NCBI GenBank assembly: GCA_023440825.1 | Contig: JAEXRL010000030.1 | Span: 124,001 to 188,000, forward strand | Length of the DNA: 64,000 bases | Direction: 5' to 3' | From: Pseudomonadota bacterium | Lineage (GTDB): Bacteria; Pseudomonadota; Gammaproteobacteria; Burkholderiales; Burkholderiaceae_B | Shown here: one piece after another, positions 27,417 to 35,769 of the stretch | Layout: each line of letters opens with the position of its first letter | How positions within the stretch are numbered: position 1 is the stretch's first letter | Made by a program: the position numbers and the translations under genes | Notes under the pieces: model-generated | Seen by the model: the letters and a program-made list of their open reading frames with translations, nothing else | Databases searched by the model: none | What the model was told of the DNA's origin: nothing

Positions 27417-27429
27417 CAGACTGCCGTAA
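27404..27429. terminator. Hairpin between abrB-family and gph genes
   Basis: A 9-bp perfect stem (TTACGGCAG and CTGCCGTAA, 8-nt loop) overlaps the stop codon of the upstream gene in a 37-bp convergent gap. It lacks a T-run on both strands, so any terminator role is weak. Confidence 0.4.
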
Positions 27430-27453
27430 ACAAAAGACGGGCAGAGCGTGGTG

Positions 27454-28119
27454 TTATGGCTGCGCCCAGCTTTTTACGACGGGCCAAATTTCATCGACCG
27501 TGTGGCTAACTGCCAGGGCATTCCAGTTATTGATATTGGGATCGTTCAGGCAGTAGCCATAGGCAGCCACTACCGAGGCCATGCCCGCCGCGTGTGCAGC
27601 CACAATATCACGCTCGTCGTCACCAATATAAATACAATCTGCCGGCTCAAACCCTGCTTTTTCTGCGGCATAAAGCAAAGGCGCTGGGTGGGGCTTGGTA
27701 TAAGCTGTGGTGTCACCCCCTACGGTAATCCGGCAATGCTCAGCCAGACCTAAGTGCTCGATCAGGGGAAGGGCGAGGTATTCCAGCTTATTCGTGACTA
27801 TGCCCCAGCTATAGCCATCGTCTTGCAATCGTTCGAGCAAGGTGTCTACGCCTTCAAACAGGGTAGTTAATTGCGTCATATTACTGGCATAGTCCGCTAG
27901 AAAGCGCTCGCGGTAATCCAGATAGTCAGGATGCGTGGTATCCATGTCCAAGGCGGCCTTAAGTAAACCGCGGGCCCCCTGCGATGAATACGGGCGCAAA
28001 ATGTCATACGGTAAAGCGTCTAGCCCTTGTTCGGCTCTGAATCGATTGGCCGTAGCAGCCAGATCAGGTGCAGAGTCTGCTAAGGTACCGTCGAAATCGA
28101 ATAACACCAGTTTGGTCAT
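27454..28119 (-). CDS. gph: Phosphoglycolate phosphatase
   Basis: 221 residues from ATG 28119, with AGGG upstream. It is a HAD-family phosphatase: motif I FDFDGTLADSAPDL with both catalytic aspartates, the Lys in TKPHPAPLLYAAEKAG and the closing IGDDERDIVAAHAAGM. It hydrolyses 2-phosphoglycolate formed during DNA repair and metabolism. It starts 2 bp after ubiG, an arrangement that is common in Betaproteobacteria, where the pair is co-transcribed. Some close relatives act on other sugar phosphates, so the substrate is a family-based assignment. Confidence 0.9.
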   Translation of the reverse strand: MTKLVLFDFDGTLADSAPDLAATANRFRAEQGLDALPYDILRPYSSQGARGLLKAALDMDTTHPDYLDYRERFLADYASNMTQLTTLFEGVDTLLERLQDDGYSWGIVTNKLEYLALPLIEHLGLAEHCRITVGGDTTAYTKPHPAPLLYAAEKAGFEPADCIYIGDDERDIVAAHAAGMASVVAAYGYCLNDPNINNWNALAVSHTVDEIWPVVKSWAQP

Positions 28120-28121
28120 AT

Positions 28122-28841
28122 TTATCCCTGTCGGCGTGTGGCCAATAAGTAGTTCACTGAAGCGTCCTTGCTCAGGGCGTAATGGTCGCTGATGGGATTG
28201 TAGGTTAAACCGCACAGTTCTGTGGCGTCTAAGCCTGCTCGGCGTGCGCTACTAATCAGTTCGCTAGGCTTAATAAAGCTTTCGTAGCTGTGTGTGCCTT
28301 TGGGAATCAGGTTGAGTACGTATTCCGCGCCAATAATTGCCATTAAAAATGACTTGGGATTACGGTTTAGTGTGGAAAAGAATACCCATCCATCCGGTTT
28401 TACCAATTGCGCGCAGGCGCGCACGATAGAGCCAGGATCAGGAACGTGCTCCAGCATTTCCATGCAGGTTACTACGTCAAACTGCCCGGCCTGTTCGGCA
28501 GCCATTTGTTCGGCACTAATGAGTGTGTATTGCACTTGCACGCCGCTTTCCAGACTGTGCAAACGAGCGATTTTTAAAGAACGCTCGGCCAGATCAATAC
28601 CGGTTACGTCGGCGCCTGCTTTGGCCATGCTTTCAGTCAAAATACCGCCACCACAGCCGATATCCAGTACTTTTTTCCCCTGTAAGCCACCAGTGTGGTT
28701 TTGTATCCAGCTTAGACGCAGGGGGTTGATCGCGTGTAAAGGTTTAAATTCACTGTTCGGATCCCACCAACGCGAGGCGAGCGCACTGAATTTATCAATT
28801 TCTGCCTGATCAACGTTGTGGGCTGTAGGTGTAGTAGTCAT
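28122..28841 (-). CDS. ubiG: Ubiquinone biosynthesis O-methyltransferase UbiG
   Basis: 239 residues from ATG 28841; a GTG nine bases upstream is an alternative. It has the class I methyltransferase SAM-binding motif VLDIGCGGGILTESMA and the family signatures SRWWDPNSEFKPLHAINPLR and NRNPKSFLMAIIGAEY. It carries out both O-methylation steps of ubiquinone synthesis. The ompA terminator ends only 11 bp before its start, leaving no room for a promoter there, so it is probably expressed by read-through or from a promoter inside ompA. Confidence 0.95.
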   Translation of the reverse strand: MTTTPTAHNVDQAEIDKFSALASRWWDPNSEFKPLHAINPLRLSWIQNHTGGLQGKKVLDIGCGGGILTESMAKAGADVTGIDLAERSLKIARLHSLESGVQVQYTLISAEQMAAEQAGQFDVVTCMEMLEHVPDPGSIVRACAQLVKPDGWVFFSTLNRNPKSFLMAIIGAEYVLNLIPKGTHSYESFIKPSELISSARRAGLDATELCGLTYNPISDHYALSKDASVNYLLATRRQG

Positions 28842-28852
28842 AGCGAACACTC

Positions 28853-28888
28853 AAAAAATTAAGGCCCCGCAATAGCGGAGCCTTAATT
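28853..28888 (-). terminator. ompA terminator
   Basis: On the minus strand a 14-bp stem with one mismatched pair (arms 28875-28888 and 28857-28870, loop AT-rich) is followed by a run of six T (28853-28858). This is a textbook intrinsic terminator placed between ompA and ubiG. Confidence 0.88.
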
Positions 28889-28924
28889 GTAGCCTTAGCT
28901 ACAGAAATACGTGAGCTTAAGCAA

Positions 28925-29524
28925 TTATTTGCGGTTGCCAACGATCTCGATTTCAACGCGACGGTTCTGAGCGCGACCTTCACGTGTTTTGTTGCTAGCG
29001 ATAGGCTGCAGCTTGCCTTTACCTTCGGCATAGATACGGTCTGCAGGCACGCCTTGCTCAACCAGGTACTGCTTAACGGTGTTAGCACGACGCTCGGAAA
29101 GCTTCAGGTTGTAAGCTTCTGTACCGATAGAGTCAGTGTGACCGGTAGCAATGATGGTTTCCAGATCGATAGAACGAACTTGAGCAGCAACCTGATCCAG
29201 AACCTGACGGCCTTCAGGCTTCAGGGTGGATTTGTCAAAGTCAAAGAACGTATCTGCGTTCAGTGTGACCTTGGTAACGGTTGGGGCCACAACTGGGGCG
29301 GCTGGAGTTGGAGCCTGTGCAACAGGCACGCCATCACATCCTGGAACGCCTGTAGCAGGAGTCCAGAAGTTGTTGCGCCAGCACAGTTCATTTGTGCCGT
29401 TTTTCCAAACATCACCAAACGGATTACGCCAGTTGTTTACTTCACCACTTTGTGCGGATACTGCACTGGATGCAGATACTGCGGCGATGGCGAGTACAAG
29501 TGCGATTTTGGAGGGTTTGTTCAT
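28925..29524 (-). CDS. ompA: OmpA-family outer membrane protein
   Basis: 199 residues with AGGAG five bases before the ATG. A signal peptide ends at VSA-QSG. The N-terminal half is short, with a Trp/Asn-rich segment (NNWRNPFGDVWKNGTNELCW) and a Pro/Ala linker rather than a long eight-stranded barrel. The C-terminal 120 residues are a complete OmpA peptidoglycan-binding domain: FDFDKSTLKPEG, TGHTDSIGTEAYNLKLSERR and NRRVEIEI. It probably anchors the outer membrane to the cell wall. This compact form is the one I expect in Bordetella-like bacteria. Confidence 0.93.
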   Translation of the reverse strand: MNKPSKIALVLAIAAVSASSAVSAQSGEVNNWRNPFGDVWKNGTNELCWRNNFWTPATGVPGCDGVPVAQAPTPAAPVVAPTVTKVTLNADTFFDFDKSTLKPEGRQVLDQVAAQVRSIDLETIIATGHTDSIGTEAYNLKLSERRANTVKQYLVEQGVPADRIYAEGKGKLQPIASNKTREGRAQNRRVEIEIVGNRK

Positions 29525-29591
29525 GTTTCTCCTCGTTGAGCTAATGCTGTTAAATGACCGCAGCGAACCCCTGCCGCAGAATTACGGAACC

Positions 29592-29619
29592 AGTATAGCA
29601 ACGCTATGATCGGATCAAA
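29592..29619 (-). promoter_or_regulatory. Probable ompA promoter
   Basis: Read on the minus strand, TTTGAT (29614-29619) is separated by 16 bp from TATACT (29592-29597), which is preceded by TGC and so forms an extended -10. The implied leader to the ompA start is about 60 nt, with a strong ribosome binding site. Confidence 0.55.
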
Positions 29620-29881
29620 GAATTGCGCTGGGTTTCATGCGTGTTAGCTGGAATCTTAAGACATTTCTGCCTGCTGCGTTAGTCTAGGAGGAGAGGATTC
29701 ACCAAGATATTCCGTTTTATTTACGAACCAAGGATATATTGTTGGTTTTGGGCAACATGTAGGGCCTCTGTCGCCAGTTTGGAAAGAATGTGTCACATTT
29801 GTCCTCGGACGAATAAAAAGCATTTTTTGTTCCTGAAATCACGGTCTTTACTCTTGGTTCTGCGTCAAGCGGGGTGAAAGT

Positions 29882-29889
29882 GCTAGAAT
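29882..29889 (+). promoter_or_regulatory. Probable gyrA extended -10 element
   Basis: TGCTAGAAT at 29881-29889 fits an extended -10 element, placing a start of transcription near 29896 and a leader of about 55 nt before gyrA. No good -35 hexamer lies at the standard distance, which extended -10 promoters tolerate. Confidence 0.4.
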
Positions 29890-29950
29890 TTCTTATTCGC
29901 CTGTCTTTGGCCGGCTTCTTGCTTAACCTATATCTATAAAGAACCAATCT

Positions 29951-32620
29951 ATGGATTCCTTTGCCAAGGAAACGCTTCCTGTCTCTCTAGAAGATGAGAT
30001 GCGCCGCAGTTACCTGGATTACGCAATGAGCGTAATTGTCGGGCGCGCTTTGCCAGATGTACGCGATGGCCTGAAACCCGTACACCGGCGAGTGCTGTTT
30101 GCGATGCACGAGCTCAATAACGACTGGAATCGAGCTTATAAAAAATCTGCCCGTATTGTTGGGGACGTCATCGGTAAGTATCACCCTCACGGTGACCAGG
30201 CTGTGTACGACACCATCGTTCGTTTGGCGCAAGATTTCTCTATGCGCTATATGTTGGTGGATGGTCAGGGTAACTTTGGCTCTGTCGACGGTGATGGGGC
30301 GGCAGCCATGCGTTATACAGAAATACGCTTGGCCAAGATCGCGCACGAGATGCTTGCTGATATCGATCAGGAAACGGTCGATTTCGTGGCCAACTACGAT
30401 GGTAGCGAAAAAGAGCCATCCCTATTGCCGTCGCGTTTGCCTAACCTGCTGGTAAACGGCAGTTCAGGTATTGCGGTAGGTATGGCCACGAATATACCGC
30501 CGCATAATTTGGCTGAAGTGGTGAACGGTTGTCTATATTGTTTACGCAATCCGGAATGTACCGTTGATGAGCTGATCGAATACATCCCAGCCCCCGACTT
30601 CCCCACAGGCGGCATTATTTACGGCATGTCTGGCGTGCGTGAAGGTTATCGTACCGGGCGTGGCCGTGTCGTGATGCGTGCTAAAACACACTTCGAGGAC
30701 ATGGAGCGCGGCAGCCGTCAGGCCATCGTGGTCGACGCGATTCCTTATCAGGTGAACAAAAAGTCTCTGCAAGAGCGTATTGCTGAGCTGGTCAACGAGA
30801 AAAAAATCGAAGGCATATCGGACATCCGAGACGAATCGGACAAAGACGGTATGCGTCTGGTTATCGAGTTAAAGCGTGGGGAAGTCCCCGAGGTTGTGCT
30901 GAACAACCTGTATAAAAATACCCAGTTGCAAGAAACATTCGGCATGAACATTGTGGCTTTGGTCGATGGCCAGCCGCGTTTGCTGAATCTAAAGCAATTG
31001 GTGCAGTATTTCCTAAGCCACCGTCGCGAAGTAGTGACGCGTCGTACAGTCTTTCAACTGCGTAAAGCGCGTGAGCGTGGGCATGTGCTGGAAGGTCTGG
31101 CGGTCGCGCTGGCTAATATTGATCAATTTATCGAGATCATCAAAGCCGCGCCCACTCCGCCTGTAGCACGTCAAAACCTGATGGAGCGTACGTGGGACTC
31201 CGGTCTGGTGCGCGAGATGCTAGCGCGTGCGGATACCAGTGCAATACCGGGTGGTAGCGGTGCCTATCGTCCAGATGGTTTGGAAATCGAGTTTGGCATG
31301 CAAGACGATGGCTTGTATCGTTTAAGCGAAGTGCAGGCGCAAGAAATTCTGAATATGCGCTTGCAGCGCCTGACGGGGCTTGAGCAAGACAAAATTGTTC
31401 AGGAATACCGTGAAGTGATGGACAAAATCGCCGACTTGCTCGATATCCTGGCTCGTCCCGAGCGTGTCACCACGATTATCGGTGATGAGCTTATTGCTCT
31501 GCGCGATGAGTTCTCGCCTGAAGGCAAAGACCTGCGTCGCTCCGAGATCGAGCATAATGCGACCGAGCTGGATACTGAAGATTTGATCACGCCTATGGAT
31601 ATGGTGGTCACCTTATCTCATGCCGGTTACATCAAGAGCCAGCCGTTGTCTGAGTACCGCGCACAGCGTCGGGGCGGCCGTGGAAAGCTGGCTACTACCA
31701 TGCGAGAAGATGACTGGATAGATCAGTTGTTTATTGCGAATACGCACGATTACCTCCTGTGTTTCTCTAACCGTGGTCGTGTGTATTGGCTTAAGGTTTG
31801 GGAAGTGCCACAAGGCTCACGTAACTCGCGTGGTCGTCCTATCGTGAATATGTTCCCCTTGGAAGAGGGCGAAAAAATTAACGTGGTCTTGTCGGTCAAA
31901 GAGTTCTCCGACCAGCAGTTTGTCTTTATGGCCACCTCACGCGGTACGGTTAAAAAGACACCCTTGTCCGATTTCTCTAATCCACGCAAAGCAGGAATTA
32001 TTGCCGTGGGATTAGATGAGGGGGACTTCCTGATTGGTGCGCAACTGACTGACGGCGAACACGACGTCATGCTGTTCTCGGATGCGGGCAAGGCAGTGCG
32101 CTTTGACGAGGGCGATGTACGCCCCATGGGTAGAGCAGCGCGTGGTGTGCGTGGCATGAATCTGGACGAAGGGCAGGCCGTGATTGCCTTGCTAGTGGCC
32201 GAGGACGAAAGCCAGACTGTGCTGACAGCTACCGAAAACGGCTTTGGCAAGCGTACCCCGATTGCGGAGTACACGCGTCATGGTCGCGGTACTAAGGGCA
32301 TGATAGCGATCCAGACTAGCGCCCGTAATGGCAAGGTGGTGGGTGCGGTATTGGTACGTGAGACCGACGAAATTATGTTGATCACCAACGCTGGCGTTTT
32401 AGTGCGTACCCGAGTCTCTGAGATTCGCGAAATGGGTAGGGCTACACAGGGCGTTACGCTGATTAGTGTGGATGAAAGCAGTGAGTTGTCGGGTGTTTAC
32501 CGTGTGGTAGAAACCGATGAGGATCTGGACGAGGGCGAGCAAGCCCTGGACGAGGCCGATGAGCAGGCAGAAACCGGTTCGGATGAATCCGGTGATCAGC
32601 CTGATCAGCAACAGGAATAA
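29951..32620 (+). CDS. gyrA: DNA gyrase subunit A
   Basis: 889 residues. The breakage-reunion domain has the catalytic Tyr122 in AMRYTE. The GyrA box is present (QRRGGRG), followed by six beta-pinwheel blades and an acidic C-terminal tail rich in Asp and Glu. In the quinolone-resistance-determining region the sequence is HPHGDQAVYD, so position 83 (numbered as in E. coli, with no gaps) is Gln, codon CAG at 30197-30199, rather than the usual Ser or Thr; Asp87 is intact. With GyrB it introduces negative supercoils. It heads the long serC-to-hldD gene series, with serC starting 5 bp after its stop codon. Confidence 0.98.
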   Translation: MDSFAKETLPVSLEDEMRRSYLDYAMSVIVGRALPDVRDGLKPVHRRVLFAMHELNNDWNRAYKKSARIVGDVIGKYHPHGDQAVYDTIVRLAQDFSMRYMLVDGQGNFGSVDGDGAAAMRYTEIRLAKIAHEMLADIDQETVDFVANYDGSEKEPSLLPSRLPNLLVNGSSGIAVGMATNIPPHNLAEVVNGCLYCLRNPECTVDELIEYIPAPDFPTGGIIYGMSGVREGYRTGRGRVVMRAKTHFEDMERGSRQAIVVDAIPYQVNKKSLQERIAELVNEKKIEGISDIRDESDKDGMRLVIELKRGEVPEVVLNNLYKNTQLQETFGMNIVALVDGQPRLLNLKQLVQYFLSHRREVVTRRTVFQLRKARERGHVLEGLAVALANIDQFIEIIKAAPTPPVARQNLMERTWDSGLVREMLARADTSAIPGGSGAYRPDGLEIEFGMQDDGLYRLSEVQAQEILNMRLQRLTGLEQDKIVQEYREVMDKIADLLDILARPERVTTIIGDELIALRDEFSPEGKDLRRSEIEHNATELDTEDLITPMDMVVTLSHAGYIKSQPLSEYRAQRRGGRGKLATTMREDDWIDQLFIANTHDYLLCFSNRGRVYWLKVWEVPQGSRNSRGRPIVNMFPLEEGEKINVVLSVKEFSDQQFVFMATSRGTVKKTPLSDFSNPRKAGIIAVGLDEGDFLIGAQLTDGEHDVMLFSDAGKAVRFDEGDVRPMGRAARGVRGMNLDEGQAVIALLVAEDESQTVLTATENGFGKRTPIAEYTRHGRGTKGMIAIQTSARNGKVVGAVLVRETDEIMLITNAGVLVRTRVSEIREMGRATQGVTLISVDESSELSGVYRVVETDEDLDEGEQALDEADEQAETGSDESGDQPDQQQE

Positions 32621-32625
32621 GCAAC

Positions 32626-33735
32626 ATGCGTGTGTGGAATTTTTCGGCAGGGCCTTCCACCCTGCCTCTAGAGGTGCTTGAGCAGGCTGCGGCGGAAATG
32701 CTGGACTATCAGGGTTCAGGCATGTCTGTGATGGAAATGAGTCATCGCGGCAAAACCTATGGCCCAATACGCGATGCGGCTGAAGCTGATTTGCGTGAAC
32801 TGCTGGGCGTGCCAGAGGATTACGCCGTGGTGTTTACGCAAGGTGGAGCGCAGGCGCAAAATTCCCTGTTACCGCTGAATCTGCTTGAACTCAGCGGTAA
32901 AGCCCAGGCAGATTACGTCGTGTCGGGAAGCTGGTCAGCCAAGGCGCAACAAGAGGCGGCGCGTTATGGTGATGTGTCGATTGCCGCGAGCAGTGGCGCG
33001 ACGGCCATGGTGGATGGGCGGCAGCAAACGCCTTGGAGCTGGTTCCCAGCCGTGGATAGCTGGCAATTGCGTCCTGACTCCTCCTACGTGCATGTTTGCA
33101 CCAATGAAACCATTGGAGGGGTGGAGTTTGATGCTTTGCCTAAGCTGGATGTTCCCTTGGTGATTGATGCATCGTCCAATATTTTGTCGCGCCCTGTGGA
33201 TTTTTCACGAGTCGACATGCTGTATGCAGGCGCACAAAAAAATGCCGGTATTGCAGGCCTCACCTTGGTCATTGTGCGGCGTGACTTGCTGGGTAAGGCC
33301 ATGCAGGCTTGTCCCGCAGTTTTCAATTATCAGAACTTGGACGCACAGCAGTCCATGTTCAATACACCGGCTACCTATTCCATATACCTGTCGGGTTTGG
33401 TGTTTCAGTGGTTAAAGCGTCAGGGTGGTGTGGCAGCGATAGAGCAGCGTAATAAAGCGAAAGCTCAGTTGCTGTACGACTACTTGGACGGCAGCGAGTT
33501 TTACGTTAATCGTGTGCAGCGCTCCATGCGCTCGCGCATGAACGTGCCTTTCCAGTTGCACAACGATCAGCTGGATGCCGCCTTTTTGAGTCAGGCCGAA
33601 CAGGCGGGATTAAGCTCTTTAAAAGGACACAAAAGCGTGGGTGGGATGCGCGCTTCTATTTACAATGCGATGCCGCTTGAGGGTGTGCAGGCATTGATTG
33701 ATTTCATGACTGATTTTGAAAAACGGAATGGCTAA
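32626..33735 (+). CDS. serC: Phosphoserine aminotransferase
   Basis: 369 residues; AGGA precedes the ATG. A PLP-dependent class V aminotransferase that makes 3-phosphoserine (serine synthesis) and also acts in pyridoxal phosphate synthesis. The opening FSAGPSTLP and EMSHRGK are family signatures, and the PLP-binding lysine is in YAGAQKNAGIAGLTLV. It overlaps pheA by eight bases. The gyrA-serC-pheA order is typical of Betaproteobacteria. Confidence 0.97.
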   Translation: MRVWNFSAGPSTLPLEVLEQAAAEMLDYQGSGMSVMEMSHRGKTYGPIRDAAEADLRELLGVPEDYAVVFTQGGAQAQNSLLPLNLLELSGKAQADYVVSGSWSAKAQQEAARYGDVSIAASSGATAMVDGRQQTPWSWFPAVDSWQLRPDSSYVHVCTNETIGGVEFDALPKLDVPLVIDASSNILSRPVDFSRVDMLYAGAQKNAGIAGLTLVIVRRDLLGKAMQACPAVFNYQNLDAQQSMFNTPATYSIYLSGLVFQWLKRQGGVAAIEQRNKAKAQLLYDYLDGSEFYVNRVQRSMRSRMNVPFQLHNDQLDAAFLSQAEQAGLSSLKGHKSVGGMRASIYNAMPLEGVQALIDFMTDFEKRNG

Positions 33736-34819
33736 AACCTTAATTGAGCGCTTGATCCCGTGGCGGGATCGTATTGATGCGATAGATAAGCAGGTACTGG
33801 AACTACTCAATGAGCGTGCTCGTGCTGCGCTGGAAGTGGGGATTATCAAGCAAGACTACGACGAAGATGAAGCCATTCTCAAGCCTGAACGTGAGGCTAG
33901 GATTATTCGTCGCTTGCAGGCTGAAAATACGGGGCCGCTTACGCCAGAGGCGGTTGAGGCGGTATGGGGGCAAGTCATTTCTGCCTGTAGAGGTTTGGAA
34001 AGCGTTTTGCGGGTTGCCTATCTGGGGCCGCAAGGCTCGTTTTCTGAGCAGGCTGCCTACGATCATTTTGGTCATGCCCTGGAGCGTTTGCTGTGTGACT
34101 CCTTCGACGAAGTGTTTCGTAGTGTCGAGGTAGGGCAGGCGGACGTCGGGATGGTGCCAGTGGAAAACTCCAGCGAAGGCGCCGTCAACCGCACCTTGGA
34201 CTTATTGCTTAACTCTCCCTTAAAAGTGTTGGGTGAGCGCTCCATACGTGTGCATCACAATCTATTAAGTAAAACGGGTTCACTGGAAGGTGTCACGCGC
34301 GTTATGGCGCATCCGCAGGCATTGGCGCAGTGCCAGCGTTGGTTGCAAAAGCACCATCCTGACCTGATGCGTGAAGCGGCCTCCAGTAACGCAGAAGCTG
34401 CTCGAGTTGCTGCAGCCGATCCGACCGTGGCGGCTATTGCAGGCGACACCGCGGTGACAGCCTGGAATCTAGGTATTGTGGAGTCTGGAATCCAGGACGA
34501 TCCACATAATCGCACTCGCTTTCTGGCTATTGGGAACATTCCTACCTTACCTAGCGGGAAGGATAAAACCAGTATCATTTTGGCTGTGCCGAACCGTTCG
34601 GGGGCTGTCTACGATATGCTGGCGCCATTGGCGACGCATGGCGTTTCTATGACACGTCTTGAGTCACGCCCTGCGCGTACCGGGCAGTGGGAGTACTATT
34701 TCTATGTCGACCTGCTCGGTCACATGGATGAGGCTCACGTGGCGGCAGCGTTGGCTGAGTTGAAAAAACAGGTGGCTTTCTTCAAGATATTGGGTTCATA
34801 CCCTGTCAACGACTGGTAA
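33728..34819 (+). CDS. pheA: Bifunctional chorismate mutase / prephenate dehydratase
   Basis: 363 residues from ATG 33728, overlapping serC; a TTG 12 bases upstream is an alternative. The N-terminal AroQ-type chorismate mutase (LIPWRDRIDAIDKQVLELLN) is followed by the dehydratase (YLGPQGSFSEQAA, VPVENSSEGAVNRTLDLL, ending in the TRF of NRTRFLAI). The C-terminal ACT domain (SMTRLESRPARTGQWEYYFY) binds phenylalanine for feedback inhibition. It converts chorismate to phenylpyruvate. A hisC homologue, which often lies between pheA and tyrA in relatives, is absent here. Confidence 0.97.
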   Translation: MAKTLIERLIPWRDRIDAIDKQVLELLNERARAALEVGIIKQDYDEDEAILKPEREARIIRRLQAENTGPLTPEAVEAVWGQVISACRGLESVLRVAYLGPQGSFSEQAAYDHFGHALERLLCDSFDEVFRSVEVGQADVGMVPVENSSEGAVNRTLDLLLNSPLKVLGERSIRVHHNLLSKTGSLEGVTRVMAHPQALAQCQRWLQKHHPDLMREAASSNAEAARVAAADPTVAAIAGDTAVTAWNLGIVESGIQDDPHNRTRFLAIGNIPTLPSGKDKTSIILAVPNRSGAVYDMLAPLATHGVSMTRLESRPARTGQWEYYFYVDLLGHMDEAHVAAALAELKKQVAFFKILGSYPVNDW

Positions 34820-34863
34820 GCGCAATAGCTGTTAAGCGTGCACTCACTTTCTCAGGGTGAAAT

Positions 34864-35769
34864 ATGACCATAGCAACAGAGCCGGCTGCGGGCCGGCCCC
34901 TGATTGATGTATTGGCTGTCGTGGGGGTGGGGCTGATCGGCGGTTCTTTCGCCCTAGCCTTGCGGCAGGCGGGAGTGGTGGGGCGCATCATTGGGGTAGG
35001 GCGTAGCGCCAAGACCCTGCGGCGCGCTCAAGAGCTTGGCTTGATCGATCAGGTTGCCACGCTTGCTGAAGCCGCCAGCCAGGCTGACTTAATCTTTCTT
35101 TCTACTCCTGTGCGGGCTATGCACAATATCTTGCGCGATATGCGGCCTCATTTGCGTACAGGGGTGATCATTACCGACGGCGGCAGTACCAAGCATGATG
35201 TGGTTCAGGCAGCGCGTGCTGCCCTGGAAGACGATATAGCCTGCTTTATACCCGGGCATCCTATTGCTGGGGCTGAAAAAACGGGGCCTGAAGCAGCCTA
35301 TGCGCAGCTTTATGAAGGGCGCAATGTGATTTTGACCCCTTTGCCGGAAAACAGTCTGGACGATCGTAAGCTGCTGGGCCAACTGTGGCACAGTTGTGGT
35401 GCCCGCGTCACCGTCATGGAGCCGCAAGAGCATGATCAGATACTGGCTTCGGTTAGCCATGTGCCGCACTTTTTATCCTCTGTGTTCATGTGGCAAGTGG
35501 CCAGCTCTATAAACTCTGATCAGCGCTTGGCGCTGGCAGGCACAGGTTTTCGTGATTTTACGCGTATTGCCGCAGGTTCTGCTGAAGTGTGGCGCGATAT
35601 ATTCTTAAGCAATCGTCAGGCTGTGCTGGACGAGCTGGATGAGGTCCGTCTGGCTTTGGATACGGCGCAGCAGGCCCTGCAAGCAGAAGACGGGCAGGCC
35701 TTATATGACTTTCTCGAGCGTGCTGCCGTGGCGCGCCGGTTCTGGGCCAGTAGGAGTGGTTTGCAATGA
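34864..35769 (+). CDS. tyrA: Prephenate dehydrogenase
   Basis: 301 residues, preceded by AGGGTG. The N-terminal NAD(P)-binding fold shows VVGVGLIGGSFALALRQAG, and the dehydrogenase signatures FIPGHPIAGAEKTGPEAAYA and SVSHVPHFLSSVF follow. It oxidatively decarboxylates prephenate (or arogenate) toward tyrosine. There is no ACT domain or fused mutase. It overlaps aroA by four bases. Confidence 0.96.
   Translation: MTIATEPAAGRPLIDVLAVVGVGLIGGSFALALRQAGVVGRIIGVGRSAKTLRRAQELGLIDQVATLAEAASQADLIFLSTPVRAMHNILRDMRPHLRTGVIITDGGSTKHDVVQAARAALEDDIACFIPGHPIAGAEKTGPEAAYAQLYEGRNVILTPLPENSLDDRKLLGQLWHSCGARVTVMEPQEHDQILASVSHVPHFLSSVFMWQVASSINSDQRLALAGTGFRDFTRIAAGSAEVWRDIFLSNRQAVLDELDEVRLALDTAQQALQAEDGQALYDFLERAAVARRFWASRSGLQ

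Larger units (their letters stand above)
29525..29950. other. Divergent ompA / gyrA control region
   Basis: The 426-bp gap holds the ompA promoter on the minus strand and a likely gyrA promoter near 29882. I see no gene, tRNA or long repeat in it. The middle is AT-rich with no strong operator-like palindrome. Confidence 0.6.
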
